Below, piece by piece: positions 41,741 through 50,526 of a stretch of 64,000 nt of DNA. The first letter of the stretch is position 1; each line of letters starts with the position of its first letter. The position numbers and the translations under genes were made by a program. Under the pieces are notes generated by a model. That model was given only the letters and a program-made list of their open reading frames with translations. It did no database searches and had not been told where the DNA came from. The DNA comes from Parabacteroides massiliensis (GTDB lineage: Bacteria; Bacteroidota; Bacteroidia; Bacteroidales; Tannerellaceae), in assembly GCF_900155425.1 (NCBI RefSeq), contig NZ_LT700189.1:372001-436000 (forward strand). The letters run 5' to 3'.

Positions 41741-42685
41741 CTAATCGAGCATCAAACTCATATAAGCCTCCCGGCTCTGGTAGTCGAGCAACAGGCGGGT
41801 GAGCGATTGGGTGTCCATTTCTTTCAGTTCGCCGATGTTGAGAACGGAGTTTTCATGGGTGAAGGCCCAGTGATGGATGAGGCGGTCGCGGTCCAGGACA
41901 CGTGCCATACCTAAGGGAAAAGTGCCCGGCCCGGTGAAAGGAGTGCGGTAGATGGCTTTTTCCACCTTGTTCTGGGTTGTTGCCTCTTGCAAGAGCAGGT
42001 TCTTGACGTGCTCGTTGTCGTACATCAACTCTTTGACATAGAGATGGTCGCCGGCAGGATAGAAAAAGATCATGCCTATCGGTTCGTCCTGGATGTTCAG
42101 AGCGGTCAACATCTGTCCGCCGGACATCTGCAAATCGCGCAGGATAGTGACGAAATCGTCATAATCATGCAACACATAGCAGGTACGTTCCCGCTGTTTC
42201 TTATTGAAAAAATGGTAGAGAGACTCCATCGAGGGTACTTCGGGCGGAACTACCAGGATGCCCTGTTCCCAAGTTGTTTCTTTAGGGCGGACATACGTTT
42301 CTTCCGAATAGTCGAAAGCCTCCGTATAGCCTAAATCACGGTAATAATCGAACAGCCACGGATCAGCCGGGATAATGACGGTCAAGGCCACCTTTCGGCT
42401 TTCCATCACCTCGAAGGCTTCCTGTATCAGTTGGCGCATGAGCCCCTGGCCGCGTTCGGAAGGATGGGTGCAGGCTCCGTATATATAGTTCACGGATATT
42501 TCCGTCCCGTAGTAAGTCATGACATACGGAAGCATTTGAAGGGCGGAAACGATCTTCCCGTCTTTCTTTATAAACAGGGCGTTTTCCTTCTTGTAAACCC
42601 GGTCGAAGAACAGTTTGATAAATTCTTCGCTGTCGTTGAAAGACGTACGCCACAGGTCGATTAATTGAGATTTGTTGTTATCCAT
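41741..42685 (-). CDS. GNAT family N-acetyltransferase (Eis-like layout)
   Basis: 314 residues. The N-terminal GNAT domain (about 1-140) has the acetyl-CoA loop HPSERGQGLMRQLIQEAFE, the RxxGxG/A signature written RGQGLM, and ADPWLFDYYRDLGYTEAF as the following strand. The C-terminal half resembles the second GNAT-like plus lipid-carrier-like layout of Eis proteins (NIQDEPIGMIFFYPAGDHLY). It begins nine bases after the DUF2156 gene, so the two form an operon. The substrate is unknown; an amino group on a peptide, polyamine or antibiotic are all possible. Confidence 0.82.
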   Translation of the reverse strand: MDNNKSQLIDLWRTSFNDSEEFIKLFFDRVYKKENALFIKKDGKIVSALQMLPYVMTYYGTEISVNYIYGACTHPSERGQGLMRQLIQEAFEVMESRKVALTVIIPADPWLFDYYRDLGYTEAFDYSEETYVRPKETTWEQGILVVPPEVPSMESLYHFFNKKQRERTCYVLHDYDDFVTILRDLQMSGGQMLTALNIQDEPIGMIFFYPAGDHLYVKELMYDNEHVKNLLLQEATTQNKVEKAIYRTPFTGPGTFPLGMARVLDRDRLIHHWAFTHENSVLNIGELKEMDTQSLTRLLLDYQSREAYMSLMLD

Positions 42686-42694
42686 TGTCCCATA

Positions 42695-43603
42695 TTATTT
42701 TACAGGTTTCTTTATTGCTGCTGACTTTTCCAGTAAGATGACCGGGTTATACGAAAGTTTAGCCTGGCGCAACCCCGGAATACCCAAATCCTCCTCTCGG
42801 TTCACATATATATATTTCTCCGGAAGATGGGAGGCGAATTCATTGTTGATAACAGCATAAGCTCCCTCATAGTTCACATTCGCCTTTTCGACATGGACTC
42901 CGAATGTATTGTGGTTGATCGGGGCGCCGAAAGTGAAAGCTACAATCTGATGGTCCACGCAAATTGCTCCCCCCATAAGTCCCAATTCATCGTAATGGTT
43001 CAAGGCATAGATGATGGAACGGCGTTCGTCGTTCAGATCTTCCTCGTCGTTATCCCCCTGGTTGGCCTTGTACCATTTGCATTCGAGCTGGAGGCATTCG
43101 GGGACCAGTTCCGGTGTGATTGGAATATACCGGTAATCGAATTTCTTCTTGAAATTGTTGATATGATTGCGCTTTGCTTGGTATTTCTTCCCCTTCAGGG
43201 TTGCCAGGTCTTCACGCAAGTAGATGTAATCGAAATAATCCCGTTCGGGGATGTAGAAAAATCCGCCGGGGATCGCTTTTTCGAGTTCCTCTTTGGCCTC
43301 GGGCGTTACGCCTAACATGCAAAGCGGATGGCCCTGTTCGAGCGAGTCGGCTTCCAACAGTTCGATTGCCTGTTTCAAGTGTCCTTGTCCTGTTGGCGTC
43401 ATATAAGCGACTCTTGTTTTGTTTTCGATCCAGAAGCGGATCAGCAAACAGCCGTTGACGATGGCAAACTCGCTATCGTAGAGGAATCGCCAACTGCAGA
43501 TATTGGCAAATGAATAGTCGCAATTTTTGTAATTGCTCGGTATCGTGAATGACGTAATAATATCTTTGTCTTCGATTCCGATCGGTTTAAACGGTATCTT
43601 CAT
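42695..43603 (-). CDS. DUF2156 (phosphatidylglycerol lysyltransferase-like) protein
   Basis: 302 residues of the DUF2156/LPG-synthase C-terminal family, a double GNAT fold. Family landmarks are DYSFANICSWRFLY, ERDYFDYIYLREDLATLKGKKY, AKRNHINNFKKKF and EDLGIPGLRQAKLSYNPV at the end. MprF-type relatives use aminoacyl-tRNA to modify lipids, but this protein lacks the membrane flippase part and is predicted to be soluble. The actual acceptor is unknown. A TATATTTG element lies 20 bases upstream, and the gene is first in the operon with the GNAT gene. Confidence 0.85.
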   Translation of the reverse strand: MKIPFKPIGIEDKDIITSFTIPSNYKNCDYSFANICSWRFLYDSEFAIVNGCLLIRFWIENKTRVAYMTPTGQGHLKQAIELLEADSLEQGHPLCMLGVTPEAKEELEKAIPGGFFYIPERDYFDYIYLREDLATLKGKKYQAKRNHINNFKKKFDYRYIPITPELVPECLQLECKWYKANQGDNDEEDLNDERRSIIYALNHYDELGLMGGAICVDHQIVAFTFGAPINHNTFGVHVEKANVNYEGAYAVINNEFASHLPEKYIYVNREEDLGIPGLRQAKLSYNPVILLEKSAAIKKPVK

Positions 43604-43622
43604 CTTTTTCTTTTTTGATGTG

Positions 43623-43630
43623 CAAATATA
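43623..43630 (-). promoter_or_regulatory. -7 element of the DUF2156-GNAT operon
   Basis: TATATTTG on the minus strand, 20 bases before the ATG at 43603; the leader would be only about 15 bases. Confidence 0.5.
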
Positions 43631-43662
43631 AAACTAATAAATATCAGTTAATCTAAAAAGAC

Positions 43663-43692
43663 TTGTATGTGTTAAACTAATAACTATCTTTA
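43663..43692 (+). promoter_or_regulatory. Promoter of the AraC-type regulator gene
   Basis: TTG (43663-43665), a 19-base spacer and TATCTTTA (43685-43692), one base off the -7 consensus. The ATG follows at 43736. Confidence 0.45.
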
Positions 43693-43735
43693 AATGTTCG
43701 AAGTGTAATGGTTTTTATTTAAAAGAGAGAAGGAT

Positions 43736-44542
43736 ATGAATACAGGTAAAATATTACCGATCGACCTCTATCATACTGTGTCGACCGCTAATCTGACGTT
43801 GGAAAGAGCTTTAAAGATCGTTCACGTCGAAATCGGGCAGGATCATGAATGGCTGCCTTTGGAACCGGGTACTCTTGCGGTGGTCTGCCGGGCAGGAAAG
43901 TTCGAGTGTAAAGTGCTTGAAAAGGAAATCTCCATAGTTGGCGGGCAGGTGCTTCTGGCGTCAGCGGAAGAGGTGAGCGGTGTGTCCCGTTTTTCGGAGA
44001 CGGGTTTTGAAGGGATTGTGATCTATGCCGGTAGCGAACTGCTGATTAACCGGCAACGTCTGATGTCCCGGACGATCACGCCAGACGAGTTGGAAGAGTC
44101 CGCTCTTTATATCCGGCTGATACAGTCGCAAATCGAACGAATGAGCGATGTCCGTGTCAAAGTGGTGGAGTCGCTTTTGCGTGCCCTTGTCTTCTTTCTC
44201 CAACAGGGAGGACATTTAGTGGATGACCGGGATCGCGAAGTCCCGCCTTTTTTCCACGATTTCGCGTTGCTGATTAGCCGTTACCATCATAATCCGGTCT
44301 ATTTTTTTGCCGAGAAGTTGGGACTGACTTCGGCGGAATTGAATAATAAATGTAAATTGCATTCCGGTATTTCGGCTGCGGAATGGATCAGCCAGTATGT
44401 ACTGCTTGAGGCAAAAGACTTACTGATCAAGACTCGCCTGAGGCCTTTCCGTATTGCCGTGATGCTTAATTTTTCTAATTACGATACCTTTGCGCGTTGG
44501 TTCAGACGACATACGGGAGAGTTGCCGGGTAATTGGAGATGA
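43736..44542 (+). CDS. AraC family transcriptional regulator
   Basis: 268 residues. The N-terminal cupin-like sensing part (about 1-140) includes ALKIVHVEIGQDHEWLPLEPG. The C-terminal AraC/XylS helix-turn-helix pair starts at FAEKLGLTSAELNNKCKLHSGISAAEWISQYVLLEAKDLL and ends in IAVMLNFSNYDTFARWFRRHTGELPGNWR, with the usual second-helix Phe-Arg pattern. The inducer and targets are unknown; the divergent DUF2156-GNAT operon is the nearest candidate target. It is followed by the recombinase homologue on the same strand after a 143-base gap. Confidence 0.88.
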   Translation: MNTGKILPIDLYHTVSTANLTLERALKIVHVEIGQDHEWLPLEPGTLAVVCRAGKFECKVLEKEISIVGGQVLLASAEEVSGVSRFSETGFEGIVIYAGSELLINRQRLMSRTITPDELEESALYIRLIQSQIERMSDVRVKVVESLLRALVFFLQQGGHLVDDRDREVPPFFHDFALLISRYHHNPVYFFAEKLGLTSAELNNKCKLHSGISAAEWISQYVLLEAKDLLIKTRLRPFRIAVMLNFSNYDTFARWFRRHTGELPGNWR

Positions 44543-44685
44543 ATGGAATCTCAGTGTATCGAAGGTGGCTAACATTTTCTTTGAATAAAATGGAAAGTTT
44601 AGCTATTGTGCTATAATTACTTTTCGTATCTTCACCGAAAATAAAATTTAAGTCTACGTTTTTTTAATTATAAAGTTGCGGGAAT

Positions 44686-45285
44686 ATGGTAATAGCTTAT
44701 TTAAGAGTAGGAACGTCAAACAAAGAACTTCTGGAAGAACAGAAAGAAGAGATCAAACGCTATGCTTCGGATCATGATATGAATGTCGACAAGTGGGTTA
44801 CGGATGTCATTGTCGGCAAAGGAAAGGAAGATGAACGTAATCTTGCTATGGTGTTGGATCGTATGCAAAAAGGAGATAGCCTGGTCTTGTTTGATATCTC
44901 CCGCTTGGGACGTACTTTGTCGGAAGTCATGGAAGCTATGAGCCGCTGTATGGAAAAAGGCATTCAGATATATAGTATAAAGGACCGGTATATCTTGGAC
45001 AATACCTTGGATCTGCCGGTTATGGGGGACGTGTTCAAGCTAGTGGCGGAGATCGAACACAATTTGATGTCTACCCGTACCAAAGAGGCCTTGGACCATA
45101 GGAAGAAGACGGGAGGGGCGTTGGGACGTCCGAAGGGATCGGCCGCTAAACAGTCTTTCCTGGATATGAACAAAGAAGAGGTGATCAGTATGCTTGAACG
45201 CGGAGATACCGTTATCGAAATTTGTAAACGTTTTAATGTCTCCAGAAATACCTATTATATGTTCAAACGGAATTACGGGCTCTAA
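44686..45285 (+). CDS. Serine recombinase/DNA invertase homologue lacking the catalytic serine
   Basis: 199 residues, related to the Bacteroides global DNA invertase Mpi and to resolvases. The resolvase fold is well kept: R7 in AYLRVGTSNKE, R51, and the arginine pair in DISRLGRTLSE (R73, R76). The nucleophile position of RVST is Gly (G9), with Thr10 and Ser11 after it. The C-terminus (about 155-199) is a helix-turn-helix: VISMLERGDTVIEICKRFNVSRNTYYMFKR. Strand exchange would be lost unless Ser11 substitutes, so it may act as a DNA-binding regulator. No flanking inverted-repeat pair of an invertible promoter was seen. Its end overlaps the convergent corA gene by four bases. Confidence 0.85.
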   Translation: MVIAYLRVGTSNKELLEEQKEEIKRYASDHDMNVDKWVTDVIVGKGKEDERNLAMVLDRMQKGDSLVLFDISRLGRTLSEVMEAMSRCMEKGIQIYSIKDRYILDNTLDLPVMGDVFKLVAEIEHNLMSTRTKEALDHRKKTGGALGRPKGSAAKQSFLDMNKEEVISMLERGDTVIEICKRFNVSRNTYYMFKRNYGL

Positions 45286-46364
45286 AACCAGTCTTTTTTC
45301 CGCATATACAACCAGGTCGAGAATGCTGTGAGCAGCATGAGTGACCAAGCTATGCCATATCCGTATTGCCAGTCCAATTCCGGCATCGTTTTGAAGTTCA
45401 TTCCCCATATACCAGCCAGGAACGTAAGCGGGATGAAGATCGTGGATACGATTGTCAGACGTTTCATGATCGCATTCATGCGCAGGTCGTTATTGGATAT
45501 ATAGAGATCGACCAGGGAGGAGATGATTTCCCGACAACTCTCGGTTGTCTGGATGATGAACTGCAACTGGTCGGATAAGTCGTTATAGATGGGAAGGATA
45601 TCGGCGCTTATGATCCCGTTCTCGGTGCGCAGCAGTTTGACGAATTGTTCCTTCAGCGGTTGGCTGTTCTTGCGGATAACCATATATTCTTTCCGGCGTT
45701 GCTGGATAAGCTGCCCCATATTACCTTGGTCGTTTTTGATATCGAGCAAGGTTTCTTCTATGTCTTCAAGCATTTCCTCCACTTTGGAAGCCGCTTCCAC
45801 TAAATTGGCGATAATCGTATTCAAAAGAAATGCCAAGAGCAATCCGCTGTTTTTCCTACGGATGTTCAGCATGTCGGATTCGAGTGCTTTGTAGGCGTTT
45901 TCGAATACCGGATTGTTGCTTTCCGTAAAGCTGATGACCACATTCCCCGTGATCAGTATACTGATATGTTCGGAGTTGATCTCCATATTGGTGTCATAGT
46001 AGGAAGAGTTGAGCACGATAAGCATATGCCTGTCGTACTCTTCTATCTTGACTACGTGTTGGGGTGTCAGGATGTCTTTGGCATCCAGGTTGTGCATCCC
46101 GAATTCGTTGACGATACGTGTGATCGCCTCCGAGTCGGTCAGGCCGCTAACCTGGAACCAGTTGATGCTCTTTTCGTCGACAAACTTTTTGAATGACGTT
46201 TCGCTTGTCTTGAGCTCCCGCGTGTGCAAGTTGTCGGCGTTGTATTGTGTGAGGTTGATCCGCGTAACGGTCTCATGCTCGCCGGCATAGAAATATCGGT
46301 CGGCAAGATGCCGGTTCGAAATATGCTTGCGCTTGTGTGGATGTACATATTCTCTTCGCCTCAT
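45282..46364 (-). CDS. corA: CorA family magnesium/cobalt transporter (second copy)
   Basis: 360 residues, with the longer N-terminal domain of classical CorA. The cytoplasmic funnel includes INWFQVSGLTDSEAITRIV and LLAFLLNTIIANLVEAASKVEEMLE. Membrane helix 1 ends in FLAGIWGMNFKTMPEL with the GMN filter, and the protein ends YMRKKDWF. It is the last gene of a minus-strand operon after the PDZ protein and mutS2, 12 bases beyond mutS2. Presence of two CorA paralogues in 7 kb suggests separate roles or regulation rather than recent duplication, since their sequences differ widely. Confidence 0.93.
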   Translation of the reverse strand: MRRREYVHPHKRKHISNRHLADRYFYAGEHETVTRINLTQYNADNLHTRELKTSETSFKKFVDEKSINWFQVSGLTDSEAITRIVNEFGMHNLDAKDILTPQHVVKIEEYDRHMLIVLNSSYYDTNMEINSEHISILITGNVVISFTESNNPVFENAYKALESDMLNIRRKNSGLLLAFLLNTIIANLVEAASKVEEMLEDIEETLLDIKNDQGNMGQLIQQRRKEYMVIRKNSQPLKEQFVKLLRTENGIISADILPIYNDLSDQLQFIIQTTESCREIISSLVDLYISNNDLRMNAIMKRLTIVSTIFIPLTFLAGIWGMNFKTMPELDWQYGYGIAWSLMLLTAFSTWLYMRKKDWF

Positions 46365-46376
46365 ATCTGTTTGCTT

Positions 46377-48854
46377 TTATTCGAGTTCCACGACCGTAAT
46401 GCCGGCGCCACCGAACTGGACATGTTCGTCGTGATACTGGCGGACGCCCGGAACAGTATGCAGGTAATCGCGTATCAGCTGGCGGAGTATGCCTGTCCCG
46501 GTCCCGTGCAGGATGCGGATACGGGCAGCGCCGACCTGTATGGCATCATCCACAAAATAGGTGACGGCCTGTAAGGCTTCGTCTCCTCTCATCCCCCTGA
46601 CATCTATCTCTTGTTTGAAGTTCAGTTTCTTTTCATGCATATCGTCTGCTGTCTGGGTGCTGACGAATGTGCTTTTCTGGATCTCTTTCTTGATCTGTCC
46701 TTTGCTGACTTTTTCCAGTTGTTCCAGTTTGACCGTACTCTTGATCATGCCGAAAGCCACGACCGCCTGCTTTCCCAGAACTTCCATAACGGTTCCGGCA
46801 GAGACCTGTCCTTTGAGGCGGACGTTGTCGCCAACTTCTATGACATCGCGGTTGAAGACCTGTTTGGAGGCCGGCGCGTTTTGTTTTTGCTTTTTACGTT
46901 CTTTACGTTCCTGCAACTTCGCCATTTTGCGGGCGATCTTGTCGTCCTCTTCTTCGGTTGCTATCACAGAGGCCTTGAATTCTTCCAACGCTTTGCGGGC
47001 GAGCTTGGTCTGTTCCTTTTCCGCCTGTGCTTCTTTGATTTCGCGGATCGTGTTTTCGATCTTTGCGTTGGCTTCGGAAAGGATACGTTGTGCCTCTTCC
47101 TTGGCGTTGCGCATGATCTCTTTCCGTTGTTTGTTTACGGCTTCCAGGTCCTGCTCGTAGCGGGCGGTAATATCTTCCAGTTTCTTTTCTTGCTGGCGGA
47201 TATTCTGCCGCTTGCTTTCCCAATAGCGTTTGTCGCGAACGATATCCTGAAGGTACTTATCCATATTGATATAGTCGGAACCTACTTTGGTTGCCGCATC
47301 GGCAATGACATCTTCCGGCAGGCCTATCTTCCGGGCTATCTCAACGGCGAAGGAGCTTCCCGGGTTGCCGATCGACAGCTTAAAGAGCGGTTGCATCAGG
47401 TGGCGGTCATAGAGCATGGCGCCGTTGACGATCCCTTCCGTGTCTTCTGCAAAATGCTTCAGGTTCTGATAGTGGGTTGTGATAACGCCGTAGCTGTGGT
47501 TCCGGTTGAAACGGTCCAGCAGGGCTTCGGCAATCGCACCGCCGATCTGTGGTTCCGTTCCGCTGCCGAATTCGTCGATCAGGATTAAAGTCTTGCTGTT
47601 GCAGTTCTTGACGAAAAATTTCATGTTCGTCAGGTGTGAACTGTAGGTACTTAAGTCGTTCTCGATGCTTTGTTCATCTCCGATGTCGATAAACAGGTTT
47701 TCGAACAATCCCGTTTTCGAGCTTTCATATACCGGAATCAGCAGACCGCATTGCAACATATATTGCAACAAACCGACCGTTTTCAGGCAAACGGATTTAC
47801 CTCCCGCGTTCGGTCCGGAAATTATCAGCAGACGCTTTTTCTCTTCCAGGAGAATATCCAGCGGGACGATCTGCTTGTTTTGTCTCTGCAACGAGAGGAA
47901 GAGCAGGGGATGTGCGGCGCGTATCCAGTCGATCTGCTGTTTGTCCTCCAGGACCGGCTTGATTCCGTTCACCTGCTCGGCAAACAGCGCTTTGGCGCGG
48001 ATGAAGTCGATCTCGGCCAGGAACTCGTAGGACTGCAGGATGTCGGGCACTAACGGACGGACGAAGTTTGTAAATTCCGTCAGTATCTTCATGATCTCCC
48101 GACGTTCGTCTCCTTCCAGTTCGCGGATGCGGTTGTTTGCCTCCACTACGGCTTCCGGCTCGATGAAGACGGTTTTGCCACTGGCCGATTCATCGTGTAC
48201 GATCCCTTTGATCTTCCGTTTGAAAGCCGGAGCAACCGGAATCATCAGTCGCCCGTCGCGCATGGTGGGGGTGATATCTTTATCTACCACGCCTTCCGAT
48301 TGGGCGGCGCGTAATATCGACTGCAAGCTGCGGGAGATACCGCTCATGGTAGCCGTGATCTCTTTTCGTATCTGCGCCAGTGAAGGAGAGGCATTGTCTT
48401 TCACCCGTCCGAACTTATCGAGGATCGCATCGATCTTCCCGATAAGTTGCGGGAATACTAAGATATCGCCGGCAAGGGCGGTCAAGGCCGGATACTTGAT
48501 CTCTTCTCCCTCTTCCAAGGAAGGGCGGAAGAAACGGATGATGTCGTTGATCGTCTGGAGCGAACGTTTCAGGTCGAAAAGTTCTTTTTCATCCAGCCAA
48601 GTCCCTTCGGGGCGTATGCGTTTCAATGAATAACGCACATCGAAAAAATAACTGGCAGGAAACTCGTCTTCTCCATGCAGGATACGGACAAACTCGTCGG
48701 TCTGTTCCAGACGTTGGGTTACGGTTTGATAATCGGCAGAGAAACCCATCTCTGCTACCCGCTCTTCTCCGAGCGGGCTTAAACATTTTTCTGAAATCAA
48801 ACGGCGTACTTTATCGAAGCCCGTTTTTTGTTCGAAATTTTGCGGGTATATCAC
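46377..48854 (-). CDS. mutS2: Endonuclease MutS2
   Basis: MutS-related ATPase and nuclease of 825 residues, a full-length MutS2. The core and clamp region precede Walker A IISGPNAGGKSVCLKTVGLL and Walker B LILIDEFGSGTEPQIGGAIAEALL. A coiled-coil, highly charged linker (about 520-670, EEAQRILSEANAKIENTIRE) follows, and the C-terminal Smr nuclease domain has DVRGMRGDEALQ and ILHGTGTGILRQLIRDYL. MutS2 acts on recombination intermediates and, in some bacteria, on collided ribosomes. It lies in an operon between the PDZ protein and corA. Confidence 0.96.
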   Translation of the reverse strand: MIYPQNFEQKTGFDKVRRLISEKCLSPLGEERVAEMGFSADYQTVTQRLEQTDEFVRILHGEDEFPASYFFDVRYSLKRIRPEGTWLDEKELFDLKRSLQTINDIIRFFRPSLEEGEEIKYPALTALAGDILVFPQLIGKIDAILDKFGRVKDNASPSLAQIRKEITATMSGISRSLQSILRAAQSEGVVDKDITPTMRDGRLMIPVAPAFKRKIKGIVHDESASGKTVFIEPEAVVEANNRIRELEGDERREIMKILTEFTNFVRPLVPDILQSYEFLAEIDFIRAKALFAEQVNGIKPVLEDKQQIDWIRAAHPLLFLSLQRQNKQIVPLDILLEEKKRLLIISGPNAGGKSVCLKTVGLLQYMLQCGLLIPVYESSKTGLFENLFIDIGDEQSIENDLSTYSSHLTNMKFFVKNCNSKTLILIDEFGSGTEPQIGGAIAEALLDRFNRNHSYGVITTHYQNLKHFAEDTEGIVNGAMLYDRHLMQPLFKLSIGNPGSSFAVEIARKIGLPEDVIADAATKVGSDYINMDKYLQDIVRDKRYWESKRQNIRQQEKKLEDITARYEQDLEAVNKQRKEIMRNAKEEAQRILSEANAKIENTIREIKEAQAEKEQTKLARKALEEFKASVIATEEEDDKIARKMAKLQERKERKKQKQNAPASKQVFNRDVIEVGDNVRLKGQVSAGTVMEVLGKQAVVAFGMIKSTVKLEQLEKVSKGQIKKEIQKSTFVSTQTADDMHEKKLNFKQEIDVRGMRGDEALQAVTYFVDDAIQVGAARIRILHGTGTGILRQLIRDYLHTVPGVRQYHDEHVQFGGAGITVVELE

Positions 48855-48869
48855 GTTCTTGTAAATGCT

Positions 48870-50291
48870 TTATTTTACTTCGACCGTCACGGACCGGCGA
48901 ATGGTCGGACGGACGATGATTTCCATTTTGTTCTTTCCCCTTTTGATATCGAACGTACAGGCATTGTTGCCGGACGGGTTGATATACGGGGCGTAATAAT
49001 ATAAATATGAGTAGGCGGCCTTATTGCCGGGTTTCTGGATCGCATCGGCTACCTGCGGGTATTTGGATGTCTCCCAAAACATACAACGTTTGAAACCGTT
49101 GGCATCCGTAAATTGAGTCTTCGGATCGCGGAATTTCATCGTGTTGGTAATGAATCCTTTGTATGCGGCGGAAAACTCTTCTGCCGTATAGCTCGTTTTC
49201 TGTTCGTTGATTTTCTCTACAATATCGCGAGGACGTAATCCGGCGGCATAGGCAGGCGAGTTCTTGTCGACGTCGATGATCTGTTCCATGCGGTCGATGT
49301 CGTAACTCAGCCCCGTATAATTGTAGGTTTTCTGATTGACTTTGAACGGCACGTTGCGCTGATATTTGACATACGGATATTGCATGCACATCAACGGCGC
49401 GTGGATACGGGCATATTCATCCAAGTGATACGAGTCTTCCAGCAGTTCGTTTGCTTCGCATTCCCACAGGATACGGCCCGGTACGTCGCGTTGGTCGATC
49501 AGGCGGAAACCGAACTGGAGCAAATATTCCGCTTCCGTTTCTGCAGACATCGGGTTCAGGAACGGGAATGCCTCCATCTTGCTGTGATTGAAGTTGTAAC
49601 GATAGGTCGGCTCTTTTTCGACCAGAATCTTGTTCACTCCTTTATAGTTCGGATTCTTATCGAAGAAATAGAAAGTCTGTATGATGATGTCGGGACGGTC
49701 TGTGTCGACTGTCATCCCTTTCTTGGTCAACACCTTTTCGATACTTTCGTTGATGGCTGTTTCCAGCTTGTTGTTATTCTCGTCTATGGCAGAGAAGGCG
49801 AAAGTCTTGAACTCTCCGAAATCGACAGGGTCGGCGGTCACGGTTGTCTTGAACGGACAAATAAATTCCCGTTCGCTGGTCGTTTCGAGGCTGTACATCG
49901 AAAAAGCGGTGGCCAGTTGTTCTTCGGTAATCGCATTTCCTTTTTTGCATTCTTTCTTGACAAGCACCTGCTTGGACGGGTTTGCCAGATTGCCGATCGT
50001 CAACAGTACTTCGTTTTTCCCGGCGGAATTCAACATTTCACCTATCTCTTCCTGCGAAATATCGGTTGTTTGCACACCGTCGATCGTGAGGATTATATCG
50101 TTGGTCTTGATACCTGCAAGCTCTGCCGGCGAGTAAGGGATGACACCGGTGATAACCGGTTTGCTTTTCCCCCAGTGGTCGCTTTGGCTGATATCGTATG
50201 TAATTCCTAATCGACAGATATTCCGGTTCTGGGCAAAACCGGTAAGAAATGCAAATAATAACAGTAAAACTGACAAAATCGCTCTCTTCAT
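48870..50291 (-). CDS. Exported protein with two PDZ domains
   Basis: 473 residues with a signal peptide ending FLTGFAQN. PDZ domain 1 covers about 28-110 (VIPYSPAELAGIKTNDIILTIDG) and PDZ domain 2 about 330-385 (VDKNSPAYAAGLRPRDIVEKI). Between them lies a DUF4136-like region (FGEFKTFAFSAIDENNNKLETAINESIEKVL, RPDIIIQTFYFFDKN). No protease catalytic residues are seen, so it is probably a periplasmic adaptor or scaffold. It heads the operon with mutS2 and corA and has a TACCTTTG promoter. The biological role is unknown. Confidence 0.82.
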   Translation of the reverse strand: MKRAILSVLLLLFAFLTGFAQNRNICRLGITYDISQSDHWGKSKPVITGVIPYSPAELAGIKTNDIILTIDGVQTTDISQEEIGEMLNSAGKNEVLLTIGNLANPSKQVLVKKECKKGNAITEEQLATAFSMYSLETTSEREFICPFKTTVTADPVDFGEFKTFAFSAIDENNNKLETAINESIEKVLTKKGMTVDTDRPDIIIQTFYFFDKNPNYKGVNKILVEKEPTYRYNFNHSKMEAFPFLNPMSAETEAEYLLQFGFRLIDQRDVPGRILWECEANELLEDSYHLDEYARIHAPLMCMQYPYVKYQRNVPFKVNQKTYNYTGLSYDIDRMEQIIDVDKNSPAYAAGLRPRDIVEKINEQKTSYTAEEFSAAYKGFITNTMKFRDPKTQFTDANGFKRCMFWETSKYPQVADAIQKPGNKAAYSYLYYYAPYINPSGNNACTFDIKRGKNKMEIIVRPTIRRSVTVEVK

Positions 50292-50362
50292 AATTAAATT
50301 CTTCTTGTTTTATTAATCTTAAAATACTTTGTACTATGACGATAAATCATCTTTTTACTACA

Positions 50363-50370
50363 CAAAGGTA
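50363..50370 (-). promoter_or_regulatory. -7 element of the PDZ-mutS2-corA operon
   Basis: TACCTTTG on the minus strand; predicted leader about 65 bases. Confidence 0.55.
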
Positions 50371-50377
50371 AAGATAT

Positions 50378-50411
50378 TTTTGTTCTATAAGAACAGTTGG
50401 CAATATATTTG
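50378..50411 (+). promoter_or_regulatory. Promoter of grpE-dnaJ with an inverted repeat in the spacer
   Basis: TTTTG (50378-50382), a 21-base spacer and TATATTTG (50404-50411). The spacer contains GTTCT-ATA-AGAAC (50382-50394), a perfect 5-bp inverted repeat that could be an operator. The leader to the ATG at 50527 is about 110 bases; I see no CIRCE element. Confidence 0.6.
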
Positions 50412-50526
50412 ATGTTATATTGGTGATTGATATCGACAAGAATAGTGCCGACAGATAGATCATATGATTGCTATAGGTATTATATCTTATTGATTATTAG
50501 ATGATAATAAAAATATAAAATAAATT

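Noticed and set aside
44543-44685. Invertible promoter next to the recombinase homologue
   Set aside because: No pair of inverted repeats of 12 bp or more flanks a promoter-like segment within about 500 bases on either side by eye.
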